Source: Streptomyces maremycinicus
GTDB taxonomy: Bacteria > Actinomycetota > Actinomycetes > Streptomycetales > Streptomycetaceae
Assembly: GCF_001184025.1 (NCBI RefSeq)
Contig: NZ_BBYG01000011.1
Coordinates: forward strand, 19,212 to 83,211
Direction of reading: 5' to 3'
DNA: 64,000 nucleotides
The first letter of the stretch is position 1; the number at the start of each line of letters is the position of its first letter. Of the stretch, positions 16,536 to 23,999 are shown one piece after another. A program made the position numbers and the translations under genes. The notes beneath the pieces are model-generated. The model was given only the letters and a program-made list of their open reading frames with translations, ran no database searches and had not been told where the DNA came from.

Positions 16536-17065
16536 TGGCGGTTCGGCTGCCGTGACTGGGCGGCGGCAGCTGGCTGGGTTAGTGGGCCGGTCGTGCGCGG
16601 TGTGGACGGCCCAGACGGTGCTGGGGTGGAGGTCGATCGCAGGGCGGCGGCGGTGTGGCGCAGGCGTGCGCGGGCCGCGACGTACTTCTCGGCCGTCATG
16701 ATCCGCAGGACTTCGGGGTCGTTGCGCAGGGGCGAGTGGGCGAGATCCTCCACGGCCTCGCGCTGGAAGCCGGTCGTGGCGTAGGTCAGGGCTTCGGCGA
16801 GTGTGTCCAGAACTCGCGTGATACCGGCGGCGGCCCGGGCGAGCTGGACCAGGGCGGCGCGTTCGGGCAGGTAGACCGTCTGCGGTGTGGTGAACCGTTC
16901 CTGCGCGTGTTCGATGGTGTGCTGCAGATGGTGGGCCAGCACGCCGATGTCGTCGGTGAGCGTGATCAGGTCGACGGCGTCGGGGCCGGTGGGGAATGAG
17001 GCGGCCAGTTCCTCCAGACGCCTGGCCAGGTAGTCGAATGTGGCCGGAGTGACGGAGGAAGACAT
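16532..17065 (-). CDS. Hypothetical helical protein
   Basis: The start is ATG 17065 (MSSSVTPATFDYLARRLEEL), overlapping the stop of the glycosyltransferase gene. The 177 residues are mainly helical (LTDDIGVLAHHLQHTIEHAQ, TRVLDTLAEALTYATTGF, AEKYVAARARLRHTAAALRS) with a Pro/Thr-rich C-terminus. It resembles other helical proteins of this array (19629-20159, 23433-23999) in size and pattern. The function is unknown. Confidence 0.8.
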   Translation of the reverse strand: MSSSVTPATFDYLARRLEELAASFPTGPDAVDLITLTDDIGVLAHHLQHTIEHAQERFTTPQTVYLPERAALVQLARAAAGITRVLDTLAEALTYATTGFQREAVEDLAHSPLRNDPEVLRIMTAEKYVAARARLRHTAAALRSTSTPAPSGPSTPRTTGPLTQPAAAAQSRQPNRH

Positions 17066-17835
17066 CAGACCACCCCGGCCGCAGCGCTTGTCTCCCGGGC
17101 GCGGAAAGCGGCTCGCAGGCTGCCTCCGTAGTTCCACGCATGGCGCCGAGCCTCCGGCTCCAGGACGTCATAGGCGTCCTGGCGGGTCATCTGGCCAGGG
17201 TGTTTGCGGTACCGGTAGACCGGCAGGGGAAGCAGGATCCCGGGGGCGAGGCTGGTGACGCCGAGGGCGGCGCAGTAGTCCTCGCCCTGGACGAGCCCGC
17301 CCATCGGAGCGGCGCGCACCAGGTCGGTGCGGGCGAGGATCGTGGTCGGCCCGATGGGGATGGTGGCCGCCGGTGACTTCCAGTACATCCACACGTCGCC
17401 GGCCTCGTGCCGGCCGGGCGGGGCGGGGCATCGCCACAGGGTGGTCGAGCCGTGGTGCAGGTCCTCGCTCCATCCCGCGCACCAGCCGACTCCCGTCGAT
17501 TCCAGGATGTTCAGCCGTACGGACGTGGCGTCGTCGGTGAACTCATCATCGTCATCTGCCCAGTTGGTGTACCGGGTGCGGACATGGGCGAGGGCCAGGT
17601 TCCGGGCGCAGGCTGCGCCGACCGGGCGAGGCAGAGCAAGCGTGCGGACGCGGGAGTCCTGCGCGAGCGGGTCGGGCAGGCGGTCCGACGAGGCGCCGTC
17701 GAGCGCGATCACGGCCTCCCACGGCACGGACTGCCGGGTGAGGCTGGCGTGCATGGCGGTCAGGTAGTCGAGCCGGTCTTCGCGCAGGCGGCTGGCGATG
17801 ACGACGGTGATCAGGGGCGGGGTGTGCGGGGGCAG
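17065..17835 (-). CDS. Family 2-like glycosyltransferase
   Basis: A GT-A fold glycosyltransferase: PLITVVIASRLREDRLDYLT at the N-terminus (nucleotide-binding strand), AVIALDGASSDR, GAACARNLALAHVRTRYTNW and the metal-binding acidic cluster WADDDDEF near residue 100. About 256 residues, somewhat short for family 2. I chose CTG 17835, which lies 6 nt after GGAG; there is no ATG or GTG before the conserved first strand, and longer readings cross the lipoprotein gene. The acceptor is unknown. A glycosyltransferase inside conjugation cargo could modify surface or transfer proteins, but that is inference. Confidence 0.8.
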   Translation of the reverse strand: MPPHTPPLITVVIASRLREDRLDYLTAMHASLTRQSVPWEAVIALDGASSDRLPDPLAQDSRVRTLALPRPVGAACARNLALAHVRTRYTNWADDDDEFTDDATSVRLNILESTGVGWCAGWSEDLHHGSTTLWRCPAPPGRHEAGDVWMYWKSPAATIPIGPTTILARTDLVRAAPMGGLVQGEDYCAALGVTSLAPGILLPLPVYRYRKHPGQMTRQDAYDVLEPEARRHAWNYGGSLRAAFRARETSAAAGVV

Positions 17836-17861
17836 GGGAGGCTCCGGGAAGTGAGAGTGAA

Positions 17862-18452
17862 CTAGCGGCGCGTGGTGGGACGCGGGGCGTGGGCCTTCGC
17901 CGGGGATGCAGCGGGAGCGCCTGGGGGCGGCGTGCTGCGCGATGCCCGGATAACCGGTGCGGGGTCGAGGGAGGACCAGGCTGCCGGGTGGTCGTTGAAG
18001 GCGGTGCGCGGGTCGGTGGCCCAGTCCACGACCGGGCCGATGTCCTCGTGGAGGAGGCTGATCACCTCGATGCCCTCCTTGTGCAGGATGTACCCCCACT
18101 GCATGTCCTGCTCGTCTGCGGTCTCGTCGGTGACCGACATGCGCCGCGGCGGGGAGCCGTCCGGGGTGATCAGGTGGTCGAGGTTGCGGCTGGGCCACTG
18201 CTCGCCGCCGGTCAGCGCGGCCACGAGTGAGGGCGGGGTGCCGTCGAGGAGATCGGTGCCCAGCTCGTCCCAGCCGACGGCGACGTCGTCGATGAGGTGA
18301 CGGGACATGGCTTCCACGTCGCGGCCGAACTTGTACTGGTAGGCGGCCAGGAGCAGCGGCAGGTGGTGGCTGGGTACGCCGTCGAGCTGGACGTGGATGC
18401 CGCTGTATCCCGTACCGGTGGTGGGGCGGGCGATGAAGGAACGTGTGGACAG
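17862..18452 (-). CDS. Hypothetical protein
   Basis: A protein of about 196 residues. A TTG at 18473 also opens the frame, but GGAGAA lies 6 nt before CTG 18452 (CTG TCC ACA CGT), making CTG the better start. Visible segments are SFIARPTTGTGYSGIHVQLD, AMSRHLIDDVAVGWDELGTD, LLDGTPPSLVAALTGGEQWP and MQWGYILHKEGIEVISLLHE. It reads as a compact globular protein followed by a basic tail (PAKAHAPRPTTRR). I recognise no family. It lies next to the glycosyltransferase. Confidence 0.72.
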   Translation of the reverse strand: MSTRSFIARPTTGTGYSGIHVQLDGVPSHHLPLLLAAYQYKFGRDVEAMSRHLIDDVAVGWDELGTDLLDGTPPSLVAALTGGEQWPSRNLDHLITPDGSPPRRMSVTDETADEQDMQWGYILHKEGIEVISLLHEDIGPVVDWATDPRTAFNDHPAAWSSLDPAPVIRASRSTPPPGAPAASPAKAHAPRPTTRR

Positions 18453-18545
18453 GGAGTTCTCCGGATCGAGCAAGGAAGCGGGGACGTCGGGAGGCCATCA
18501 GGGGAGCGCGGCCCGTCAGGGGTGGTGCGTTTACACGCGGTCCGG

Positions 18546-19607
18546 TCAGGAGGCGACCGGGGGGCCGGAGGCGTCGGTGCGGGCGCAGGTATAACCGATC
18601 AGTCGGGACTGTTCGGCCTTCGCGGGGACGATGGCGGCGTCGTTGCACACGAACGTGTACGTGATGGAGGTGCGGGGCACGTCGTGGAGCCAGGCCCGGT
18701 CGTCCTTGCCGGGGTTGATCTGCAGGCCGGAGTGCGCGACGGCGTCGGTCTGGGTGTGCGTGTGGGAGAAGAGGATCAACGCGCCGCCGTCGGTGGTCCT
18801 GAGGGCGTAGGCGTCCGTGTAGCGGTTGGCGGCGCCGGCGAAGACGGTGGTGCCCTGGTTCCCGTAGCGGGTGCCGGTCTTGTCGTGGACCTCGATCTGC
18901 CGCTTGCTTGCCTTGGTCGGTGCGAAGACCTTCGTCCCGGTGATCGTGCCTCCGGTGGCGAAGTTGTCGAGCACGGCTGCGCGTAGCAGGTCGGCGTCCG
19001 CTGCCAGCTGCTTGTTGCCGGCGGCGGGAACGGCCGTCGCGTACCCGTCCCGGTCGAGGGCGATGTCCGGCAGCTTCTGGCTGTCCAGGTCGACGACAAA
19101 GACCATCTCCCAGCGCTTGTGCTGGGGGCGTTCGGCGAACACTGCCAGACGCGAGGGTGCCTTGCCCTTCTGATCCGAGAGCGCGGCGGCGAACCAGCGG
19201 TCCTGCCCCGCTTCCAGGCGCGGGATGTACAGCTCGGCGTATGCCGAGTCGTAGGACCACGGCTTGTACGGCTTGCGGTCCGCTGCGGGAAGCCCTTCGG
19301 TCTCGGTGTAGTCCGAGATGGACATCGCGTACAGCGGGCCGTCCTCGACCGTGTCGAGCAGGCGCCGGTCGCGGTCGGTGTTGGCCTCGTTGTTGATCTT
19401 GGAGTAGTGGGAGATCTGGGCGAGGGCCTCCTTCTTCGTCAGTGCCGGCTCGGCGGTCGGGGTGGGGGAGGCGCTGCTGCGGGTGGCCCTGGCTGTGGTG
19501 TCGGCGTCCGGGCTGCCGGAAGTGGCGCAGGCGGACGCGGTCAGCGCGACGGATACGGCAGGGAGCAGGAGGGCGGTGCGGCGTGCGGAGGTGTGCAGGG
19601 GAATCAG
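18546..19607 (-). CDS. Secreted lipoprotein of unknown function
   Basis: The frame is open well upstream of the first ATG (19325). Extending to 19607 gives a lipoprotein signal: RRTALLLPAVSVALTASAC, with lipobox T-A-S-A-C and then a Ser/Thr/Pro linker. The start is probably CTG 19607, or ATT or CTG a few codons later; GGAG lies just upstream. The mature part includes KKEALAQISHYSKINNEANT, DRWFAAALSDQKGKAPSRLA and SGLQINPGKDDRAWLHDVPR. The product would be about 350 residues and anchored outside the cell. Starting at 19325 would lose the signal. Confidence 0.75.
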   Translation of the reverse strand: MIPLHTSARRTALLLPAVSVALTASACATSGSPDADTTARATRSSASPTPTAEPALTKKEALAQISHYSKINNEANTDRDRRLLDTVEDGPLYAMSISDYTETEGLPAADRKPYKPWSYDSAYAELYIPRLEAGQDRWFAAALSDQKGKAPSRLAVFAERPQHKRWEMVFVVDLDSQKLPDIALDRDGYATAVPAAGNKQLAADADLLRAAVLDNFATGGTITGTKVFAPTKASKRQIEVHDKTGTRYGNQGTTVFAGAANRYTDAYALRTTDGGALILFSHTHTQTDAVAHSGLQINPGKDDRAWLHDVPRTSITYTFVCNDAAIVPAKAEQSRLIGYTCARTDASGPPVAS

Positions 19608-19628
19608 GAGGCTCCGGGAAATAGCGGG

Positions 19629-20159
19629 TTAGCGGGTACGGGATGCGGTGGAGGATGCGGTCGGCGGGGACGGCGCGGTCACGGCCGGTGTCGCTCGGGT
19701 GTCGGCGGCGGCACGTAGTTGCTTCGCGGCGCGGGCGAGGCAGGTGCGGCTTTCACAGAGCCGGTCCACGAGACCCGGGTACGTGGAGGCGATCGCCCGG
19801 GTGCGGGTGGGACCAGGTGCTTGGTGGGTGAGGTCGGCGAGGAGGCCGAGGTGGTGCACGGCCGAGCCGAGGGCGGCGAGGGCGGCGCTGGTGGGCTCGG
19901 CCGCTTGGGCGAGCGCGAGCGTGGTGCGGCGGTGGGTGGCCGTGACGCGGGTCGGGTAGCGGGCGGCGGCCCGGTGGCGGAAGGCGCTCTCGCCGACGAG
20001 GTAGGTCAGCAGGCTGGCCAGGTGGCGGACTTCGTCGTCCAGGATCTCGCTCAGGGCGGGGTCCGGTTGGATCTGGTCGGGGAGCGGGAGGTGGTCGGCC
20101 ACGGTGTTGAGCCGGTCGGCCACGTCGTGCAGCAGCATCCGCTGGTCAGGATCGGACAG
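19629..20159 (-). CDS. Hypothetical helical protein with CTG start
   Basis: CTG 20159 (CTG TCC GAT CCT GAC) lies 6 nt after GGAG and is in frame with the ATG at 20138, which has no good site of its own. The 176-residue product has two long helical stretches (LNTVADHLPLPDQIQPDPAL, LSEILDDEVRHLASLLTYLV, LGSAVHHLGLLADLTHQAPG) and a Thr/Ala-rich tail. It resembles the helical proteins at 16532-17065 and 23433-23999. The function is unknown. Confidence 0.78.
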   Translation of the reverse strand: MSDPDQRMLLHDVADRLNTVADHLPLPDQIQPDPALSEILDDEVRHLASLLTYLVGESAFRHRAAARYPTRVTATHRRTTLALAQAAEPTSAALAALGSAVHHLGLLADLTHQAPGPTRTRAIASTYPGLVDRLCESRTCLARAAKQLRAAADTRATPAVTAPSPPTASSTASRTR

Positions 20160-20186
20160 CGGGAACTCCAGGAGGGGTGGGGGCGT

Positions 20187-20300
20187 CTACCGCCGTGCTG
20201 AGGACGGCGTGCCCGCGGTCGGCTGTATGCCGGGCGCTGCTGTGGGCGGGCGGGTCGGTGGGCCCTCGGAGGCGGACAGATCGGTGCGGGACGCGGTCAT
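20187..20300 (-). CDS. Possible 37-residue protein
   Basis: ATG 20300 overlaps the TGA of the upstream gene (ATGA). The frame has GC-rich third positions and ends at TAG 20187, 27 nt before the next start. The sequence (MTASRTDLSASEGPPTRPPT) is Pro/Thr-rich and unstructured. The overlap favours a real coupled gene, but the length gives little support. Confidence 0.4.
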   Translation of the reverse strand: MTASRTDLSASEGPPTRPPTAAPGIQPTAGTPSSARR

Positions 20301-21268
20301 GGGTTCCTGAGGCGCCGGGCGGCCTGGCGGTAGCGGGGCAGGAGCCGCCGGGAGACCGTGTGCGCGGCGCGGACTGCCTCGGCGGGGACTGCGATCGCGT
20401 GCGGGGCGTTGTCGTCGCCGAAGTAGTCGTGGGTGATGCCGTGCAGGGACAGCGCGCCGACGAGGACCTGCCCGCGGTGCAGCGGGCGGTCGATCACGAC
20501 GAGCTCAAGGCGGCTGGGGCCGGTGAGGATCGCGGCGCGGGGAACGCGGAATTGCATCCAGGCACTGGCCAAAGACGCGTTGTCCCACAGGTCGTCGAAG
20601 AAGTCGAGCTGGCTGTCCGGATCGGCGAAGTCGGTGATGCAGGAAACCCATTCGCCGGGCAGACGGTGACACAGGCCATGGGCGAGGGACTCCAGATCGC
20701 TGCCGGAGGTGGCGATGCGGACGGCCTCACGCTGTGCACGGCGGTACTCCCGTTGCTGGTTGTCGCGCCACAGTTCTTCGACGCGCTTGCCCGCAGCGGG
20801 AGAACCGGCGTCCGCGAAGATGCGGGGCAGGTGGTATTCCACGCCGATGCCTTGTCGGTCGGCATCGGCGAGGAACCGCGTGAGGCGGGCCGGAACGTCG
20901 TGGTCGTACCTGTCGTGGAGCAGGATGGAGCCGAAGACGCCGCGTGGGCGCCAGAAGCCGTGGTCGGTAAGGAGGGTGTGGGCTGCCGCGGGGGCGTCGT
21001 TGCTGGTGAGGGCGATGACACCGATCTGGTCGTGATCGCCGAGGCTAATGGCGGGCATGGGCTTGTCTGCAGGTCCGTCAGTGTCGAACAACGCCAGGCT
21101 CGTGCGAGTGGAGTTGATGTCGGACGACGAGGCTCCGGCCGGTGACCCGCCATCGTCCGGGACGTGGCCGGTGTGGTCGAGCAGTTCGAGGGGCTCGGAG
21201 GTACTGCGCAGTTCGAGGTGCTGCTGCTGCGACCGGTGCGGCGTCGATTGTTCAGCGGGTTCTGGCAC
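20297..21268 (-). CDS. Hypothetical protein with the recurrent array domain
   Basis: A 323-residue protein from GTG 21268, with GAGGTCCCC just upstream inside the preceding gene. The region SLGDHDQIGVIALTSNDAPA, AAHTLLTDHGFWRPRGVFGS, HDRYDHDVPARLTRFLADAD, RQGIGVEYHL follows the pattern of the small domain shared with five other products. The C-terminal part (LEVVVIDRPLHRG-like strand, ITHDYFGDDNAPHAIAVPAE, HTVSRRLLPRYRQAARRLR) ends in a basic helix. The function is unknown. Confidence 0.8.
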   Translation of the reverse strand: MPEPAEQSTPHRSQQQHLELRSTSEPLELLDHTGHVPDDGGSPAGASSSDINSTRTSLALFDTDGPADKPMPAISLGDHDQIGVIALTSNDAPAAAHTLLTDHGFWRPRGVFGSILLHDRYDHDVPARLTRFLADADRQGIGVEYHLPRIFADAGSPAAGKRVEELWRDNQQREYRRAQREAVRIATSGSDLESLAHGLCHRLPGEWVSCITDFADPDSQLDFFDDLWDNASLASAWMQFRVPRAAILTGPSRLELVVIDRPLHRGQVLVGALSLHGITHDYFGDDNAPHAIAVPAEAVRAAHTVSRRLLPRYRQAARRLRNP

Positions 21269-22076
21269 GGGGACCTCGTGGTGTCGGGAGGGCGGGGGCT
21301 ACATCGCTTGTCGCCGTGGGCGGGTATTTCTTCGATCTCATGGCAGCCTCGTGACCTGGCAGTACCCGTCGTCGGAGGTCTGCTCGCGCAGGCGGAGCCG
21401 TCGACGGAGCGTCGGGGGCGGCGAAGGGGTGTGTGCCACCGACGAGAGAGGGGCGGCCATCGAGTTCGTCGAGCCAGCTCAGAAGTTTGGGCAGGTTCTT
21501 GTCGGGCCCGAACGCGAGGTAGGTGCCGTCGGCACTGTCGCAGCCGAACCACTCGGCTATTCCCAGCCTGATCCGGGAGTTGACGCGGCCCATGTGCACG
21601 CCTTTGCCGCGGGCCTTCGCCTCGCGGGCCAGCCGTTCGGCGACGGGGCCGAGTTTCCACTCGGTCGATCCGGCCAGGAACAGGACGTCGAAGTCGTCCC
21701 AGGGCAGCAGCCCGGGTGCATCGCAGCCGTCCTGGGCCGCGTAGGCCGCGGGCACGCCGAGTTCGCGGATGCGGGCCAGCCACGGCAGGGACTCGGTGAG
21801 GGTGCCGGCGGCGTCGAACGGCTGGTCCGGGGCGAGCGCCCACAGGCAGCGATCCGGCCCGTACCGTTCAACGGTCCGGTGCAGCCAGGCGAACCATGCT
21901 TGGGCTCCGGGCCAGTAGCGGCCCTTGCCGTCGCTGCCGAACTTGGAGTTGTCACAGGCATACAGCGCACCCTCGGGGATCCGACTGCCTTGCGCCGGGG
22001 TGGTCATACAGCCGATGCGTCCGGCGCTCATCGCGGCCCGAATCTCAGGCCCCGAGGGAGTGCCGAGATAGCGCAC
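21252..22076 (-). CDS. Conserved hypothetical protein (YLGTPSG type)
   Basis: The start is GTG 22076, preceded by GGGGAGG. The 274 residues begin RYLGTPSGPEIRAAMSAGRI and contain CMTTPAQGSRIP, PWLARIRELGVPAAYAAQDG, DDFDVLFLAGSTEWKLGP, KGVHMGRVNSRIRLGI and SADGTYLAFGPDKNLPKLLS. These alternating strand and helix blocks with conserved polar turns suggest an enzyme, possibly a TIM barrel. I recall similar uncharacterised proteins in actinobacteria and their phages but cannot name a reaction. It is among the best-conserved unnamed genes in the window. Confidence 0.82.
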   Translation of the reverse strand: MRYLGTPSGPEIRAAMSAGRIGCMTTPAQGSRIPEGALYACDNSKFGSDGKGRYWPGAQAWFAWLHRTVERYGPDRCLWALAPDQPFDAAGTLTESLPWLARIRELGVPAAYAAQDGCDAPGLLPWDDFDVLFLAGSTEWKLGPVAERLAREAKARGKGVHMGRVNSRIRLGIAEWFGCDSADGTYLAFGPDKNLPKLLSWLDELDGRPSLVGGTHPFAAPDAPSTAPPARADLRRRVLPGHEAAMRSKKYPPTATSDVAPALPTPRGPRARTR

Positions 22077-22248
22077 CGTGGACCTCCCCGGAGGCGACGC
22101 CGACCGCCGTCCGGGCCACCTGCTGGCCGGGCGGAAGTCCACGAAGTGGGGCTCGCGGCTGGTGGACCTCGTCATCCCGGGAAGGCGGCACGTTCCTGGT
22201 CTGTGAGCTGGGCGAGGGCGCAGTGAGCGTCGGGTGTGCCTGGTTCAC
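22045..22248 (-). CDS. Doubtful small frame overlapping two genes
   Basis: GTG 22248 shares GTGA with the stop of the gene upstream and opens 67 codons, but the frame overlaps the start of the YLGTPSG gene by 32 nt and is Pro/Arg-rich without clear structure. It is listed because the 169-nt gap has no other candidate; it may be only a leader. Confidence 0.22.
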   Translation of the reverse strand: MNQAHPTLTAPSPSSQTRNVPPSRDDEVHQPRAPLRGLPPGQQVARTAVGVASGEVHGALSRHSLGA

Positions 22249-23162
22249 CGTGTGCGGCCGGGCACGGGGGTGGTCGCCGTCGGTGGCCCCGGGCTCGGGC
22301 CCGGAGGGAGACCGGCCCGGGTGGTCCGGCGCGCGGGGGCCAGGGCACGCATGCGGTCGACAGCGGTGTGCAGGTCCTCGCCGAGACTGCGCAGGGTGGC
22401 CGCCGCGTCCTGAAGGTCGTAGTGGAGGTCGAATCCGTCGTCCTGCTCGGATTCCTTGGCCTTTTCCGCGGCTGCTTCGAAGAACTCGCCGAGCCGTTCC
22501 AGCAGGCCGCTGGTGGGGTCCAGGATCTGGTGCAGCAGGGCGGCGGCGTCCGCAGGTGACTCGGTGGCGTTGAGCCGGTCGGTGAGAGCGAGGAGTACGT
22601 CGCCGTAGACGAAGGCGCGGTCCGCGTTGCCGGAGACGTCCGCGGGCTCGGGGGTGCGGAGCGCCGGCTCGGCGGCGGACACGGGCGTACGGGCGGTGGG
22701 CGAGGAGGGAGTTGGCAGCTGCCCGAGCTGCGCGAGGCGATGGTCGATCGCCTCGATCAGGGGCTGGACGCTGCCGCCCTGCCGGGCTTCGGGCCGCTGG
22801 GGTGCACCGGGGTCGTCGCAGGGCGCCGAGCCGTAGAGGACCTCGAACAGCGACGGGTCGTCGGGGTGCTCGTGGGTCGCGATCCAGCCCTCCGGATTTC
22901 CCGGCGGGCGGTCGGAGGGGGGCTCCTGCGGCGGACCGATGATCAGGTGACTGCCGTCGGGGAGGGATACGCGCACGATGTAGGCGCTGAGGCCGAACTC
23001 GATGTCGCACTCCAGCCCGCGCTCTCGCAGTGGCGTGGTGATGTGCGCGTGGCGGCGCCACAACTCCTGCCACCACGAGGTGTCCACGTTGCGGTGGTCG
23101 GGAAGCGGTGCGAGCGCAGCCGCGCTGCGGGCCTCTGGAGTGTTCTCCTGGTCAGCGGCCAC
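22245..23162 (-). CDS. Hypothetical two-part protein
   Basis: A 305-residue protein from GTG 23162, with AGGAGG 4 nt upstream. The N-terminal half (WWQELWRRHAHITTPLRERG, FGLSAYIVRVSLPDGSHLII, GNPEGWIATHEHPDDPSLFE) is beta-rich and somewhat like a single DUF317 unit. The C-terminal half is helical (ALTDRLNATESPADAAALLH, QILDPTSGLLERLGEFFEAA) and resembles the protein at 5909-6292. It is preceded by a small gene whose stop overlaps its start. Confidence 0.78.
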   Translation of the reverse strand: MAADQENTPEARSAAALAPLPDHRNVDTSWWQELWRRHAHITTPLRERGLECDIEFGLSAYIVRVSLPDGSHLIIGPPQEPPSDRPPGNPEGWIATHEHPDDPSLFEVLYGSAPCDDPGAPQRPEARQGGSVQPLIEAIDHRLAQLGQLPTPSSPTARTPVSAAEPALRTPEPADVSGNADRAFVYGDVLLALTDRLNATESPADAAALLHQILDPTSGLLERLGEFFEAAAEKAKESEQDDGFDLHYDLQDAAATLRSLGEDLHTAVDRMRALAPARRTTRAGLPPGPSPGPPTATTPVPGRTR

Positions 23163-23397
23163 GGTTCCTCCTGCGGGAGGCCGGCGCGTGGTGGGACGGA
23201 GGTGTCCGGCGTGCGGGGTCGGCTTCGGGCTTCGGCACGGGAGCGAAATCGAGTTCGTAGTCGTCGTAGGCGGCGATCAGGTCGTGTTCCATCTGGGCTT
23301 CGCGTTCGGCGACTTGTGCCATGAGGTCGTCGTGCTCGGCCTGGCACTGCTGGTAGTCGGCCCATTCGGCGTCGCTGAAGTGGGCGGGGCGGTTCAG
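23152..23397 (-). CDS. Small acidic protein with CTG start
   Basis: This 81-residue gene has no ATG, GTG or TTG start. CTG 23397 (CTG AAC CGC CCC) follows AAGGAG by 4 nt. The product (NRPAHFSDAEWADYQQCQAE, HDDLMAQVAEREAQMEHDLI, AAYDDYELDFAPVPKPEAD) is an acidic helix with a basic tail, and every third position is G or C. Its end overlaps the start of the next gene and carries that gene's AGGAGG. It fills the gap between 23162 and 23433. Confidence 0.65.
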   Translation of the reverse strand: MNRPAHFSDAEWADYQQCQAEHDDLMAQVAEREAQMEHDLIAAYDDYELDFAPVPKPEADPARRTPPSHHAPASRRRNRGR

Positions 23398-23432
23398 AGG
23401 ACTCCTTGAAAGGGGGTGGGGGCGGTCCCGGA

Positions 23433-23999
23433 TCAGCGGTGGCGACCGCCCGGTTTGGGCGGCGGTACCGGGCTCTGGCGGTGGGAGGGCGTGAGGAAGA
23501 AGGGGTGGAAGTCGAGGTGGTCGGTGAGTTCCTGCACTGCGTTACCGAGCGCCTGTGCCGCGCGCCGCAGACAGGCACGCGCCGTCGCGTGTTCGACGAC
23601 CATGCGGTTGTCACGGAGGTAGCTGTCGTTCTCGCTGTGCGGCCGGGGCGGTGAGAGCGCGGTCTGTGCGGTCTCGGCGAAGTGCGGTATGGCCTGGCTC
23701 GACAGGGTGACCGCCGACGCCAGATGAGCGAGGACGGCGCTGCCGGCACGGTTCGTACTGGAGGTGGTCCGGGCGAAGTCCGCGGTCAGCTGGACGACAT
23801 CACGGGCGAGCGTCTGTGCGCCGGTGGCGTGCTGGAGAAGCGCGGTGTAGGACGGCGAGGCCGGGACGCGACCGGTGTCGTCCAGCAGCTCCCACTGCTC
23901 GAACGCGCCGGAGAGTTTGCCCCTCACGGCGTTGAGCGCGTCGATGAGGTGGAGCGTGGTGGCGCGCGGGATCAGTTCACGCCGGATATCAGGTTTCAT
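23433..23999 (-). CDS. Hypothetical helical protein
   Basis: The start is ATG 23999 (MKPDIRRELIPRATTLHLID), overlapping the stop of the VirB4-like gene as ATGA. The 188 residues are mostly helical (ALNAVRGKLSGAFEQWELLD, GAQTLARDVVQLTADFARTT, ARACLRRAAQALGNAVQELT). Translational coupling to the VirB4-like ATPase suggests it is made together with the transfer apparatus. It also resembles the cargo helical proteins at 16532 and 19629. No named domain was recognised. Confidence 0.78.
   Translation of the reverse strand: MKPDIRRELIPRATTLHLIDALNAVRGKLSGAFEQWELLDDTGRVPASPSYTALLQHATGAQTLARDVVQLTADFARTTSSTNRAGSAVLAHLASAVTLSSQAIPHFAETAQTALSPPRPHSENDSYLRDNRMVVEHATARACLRRAAQALGNAVQELTDHLDFHPFFLTPSHRQSPVPPPKPGGRHR

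Noticed and set aside
15798..17171. Upstream extension of the helical protein at 14604-15797 to a far longer protein
   Set aside because: The extra part is His/Arg/Pro-rich read-through opposite or across other genes; the ATGA overlap fixes the start at 15797.
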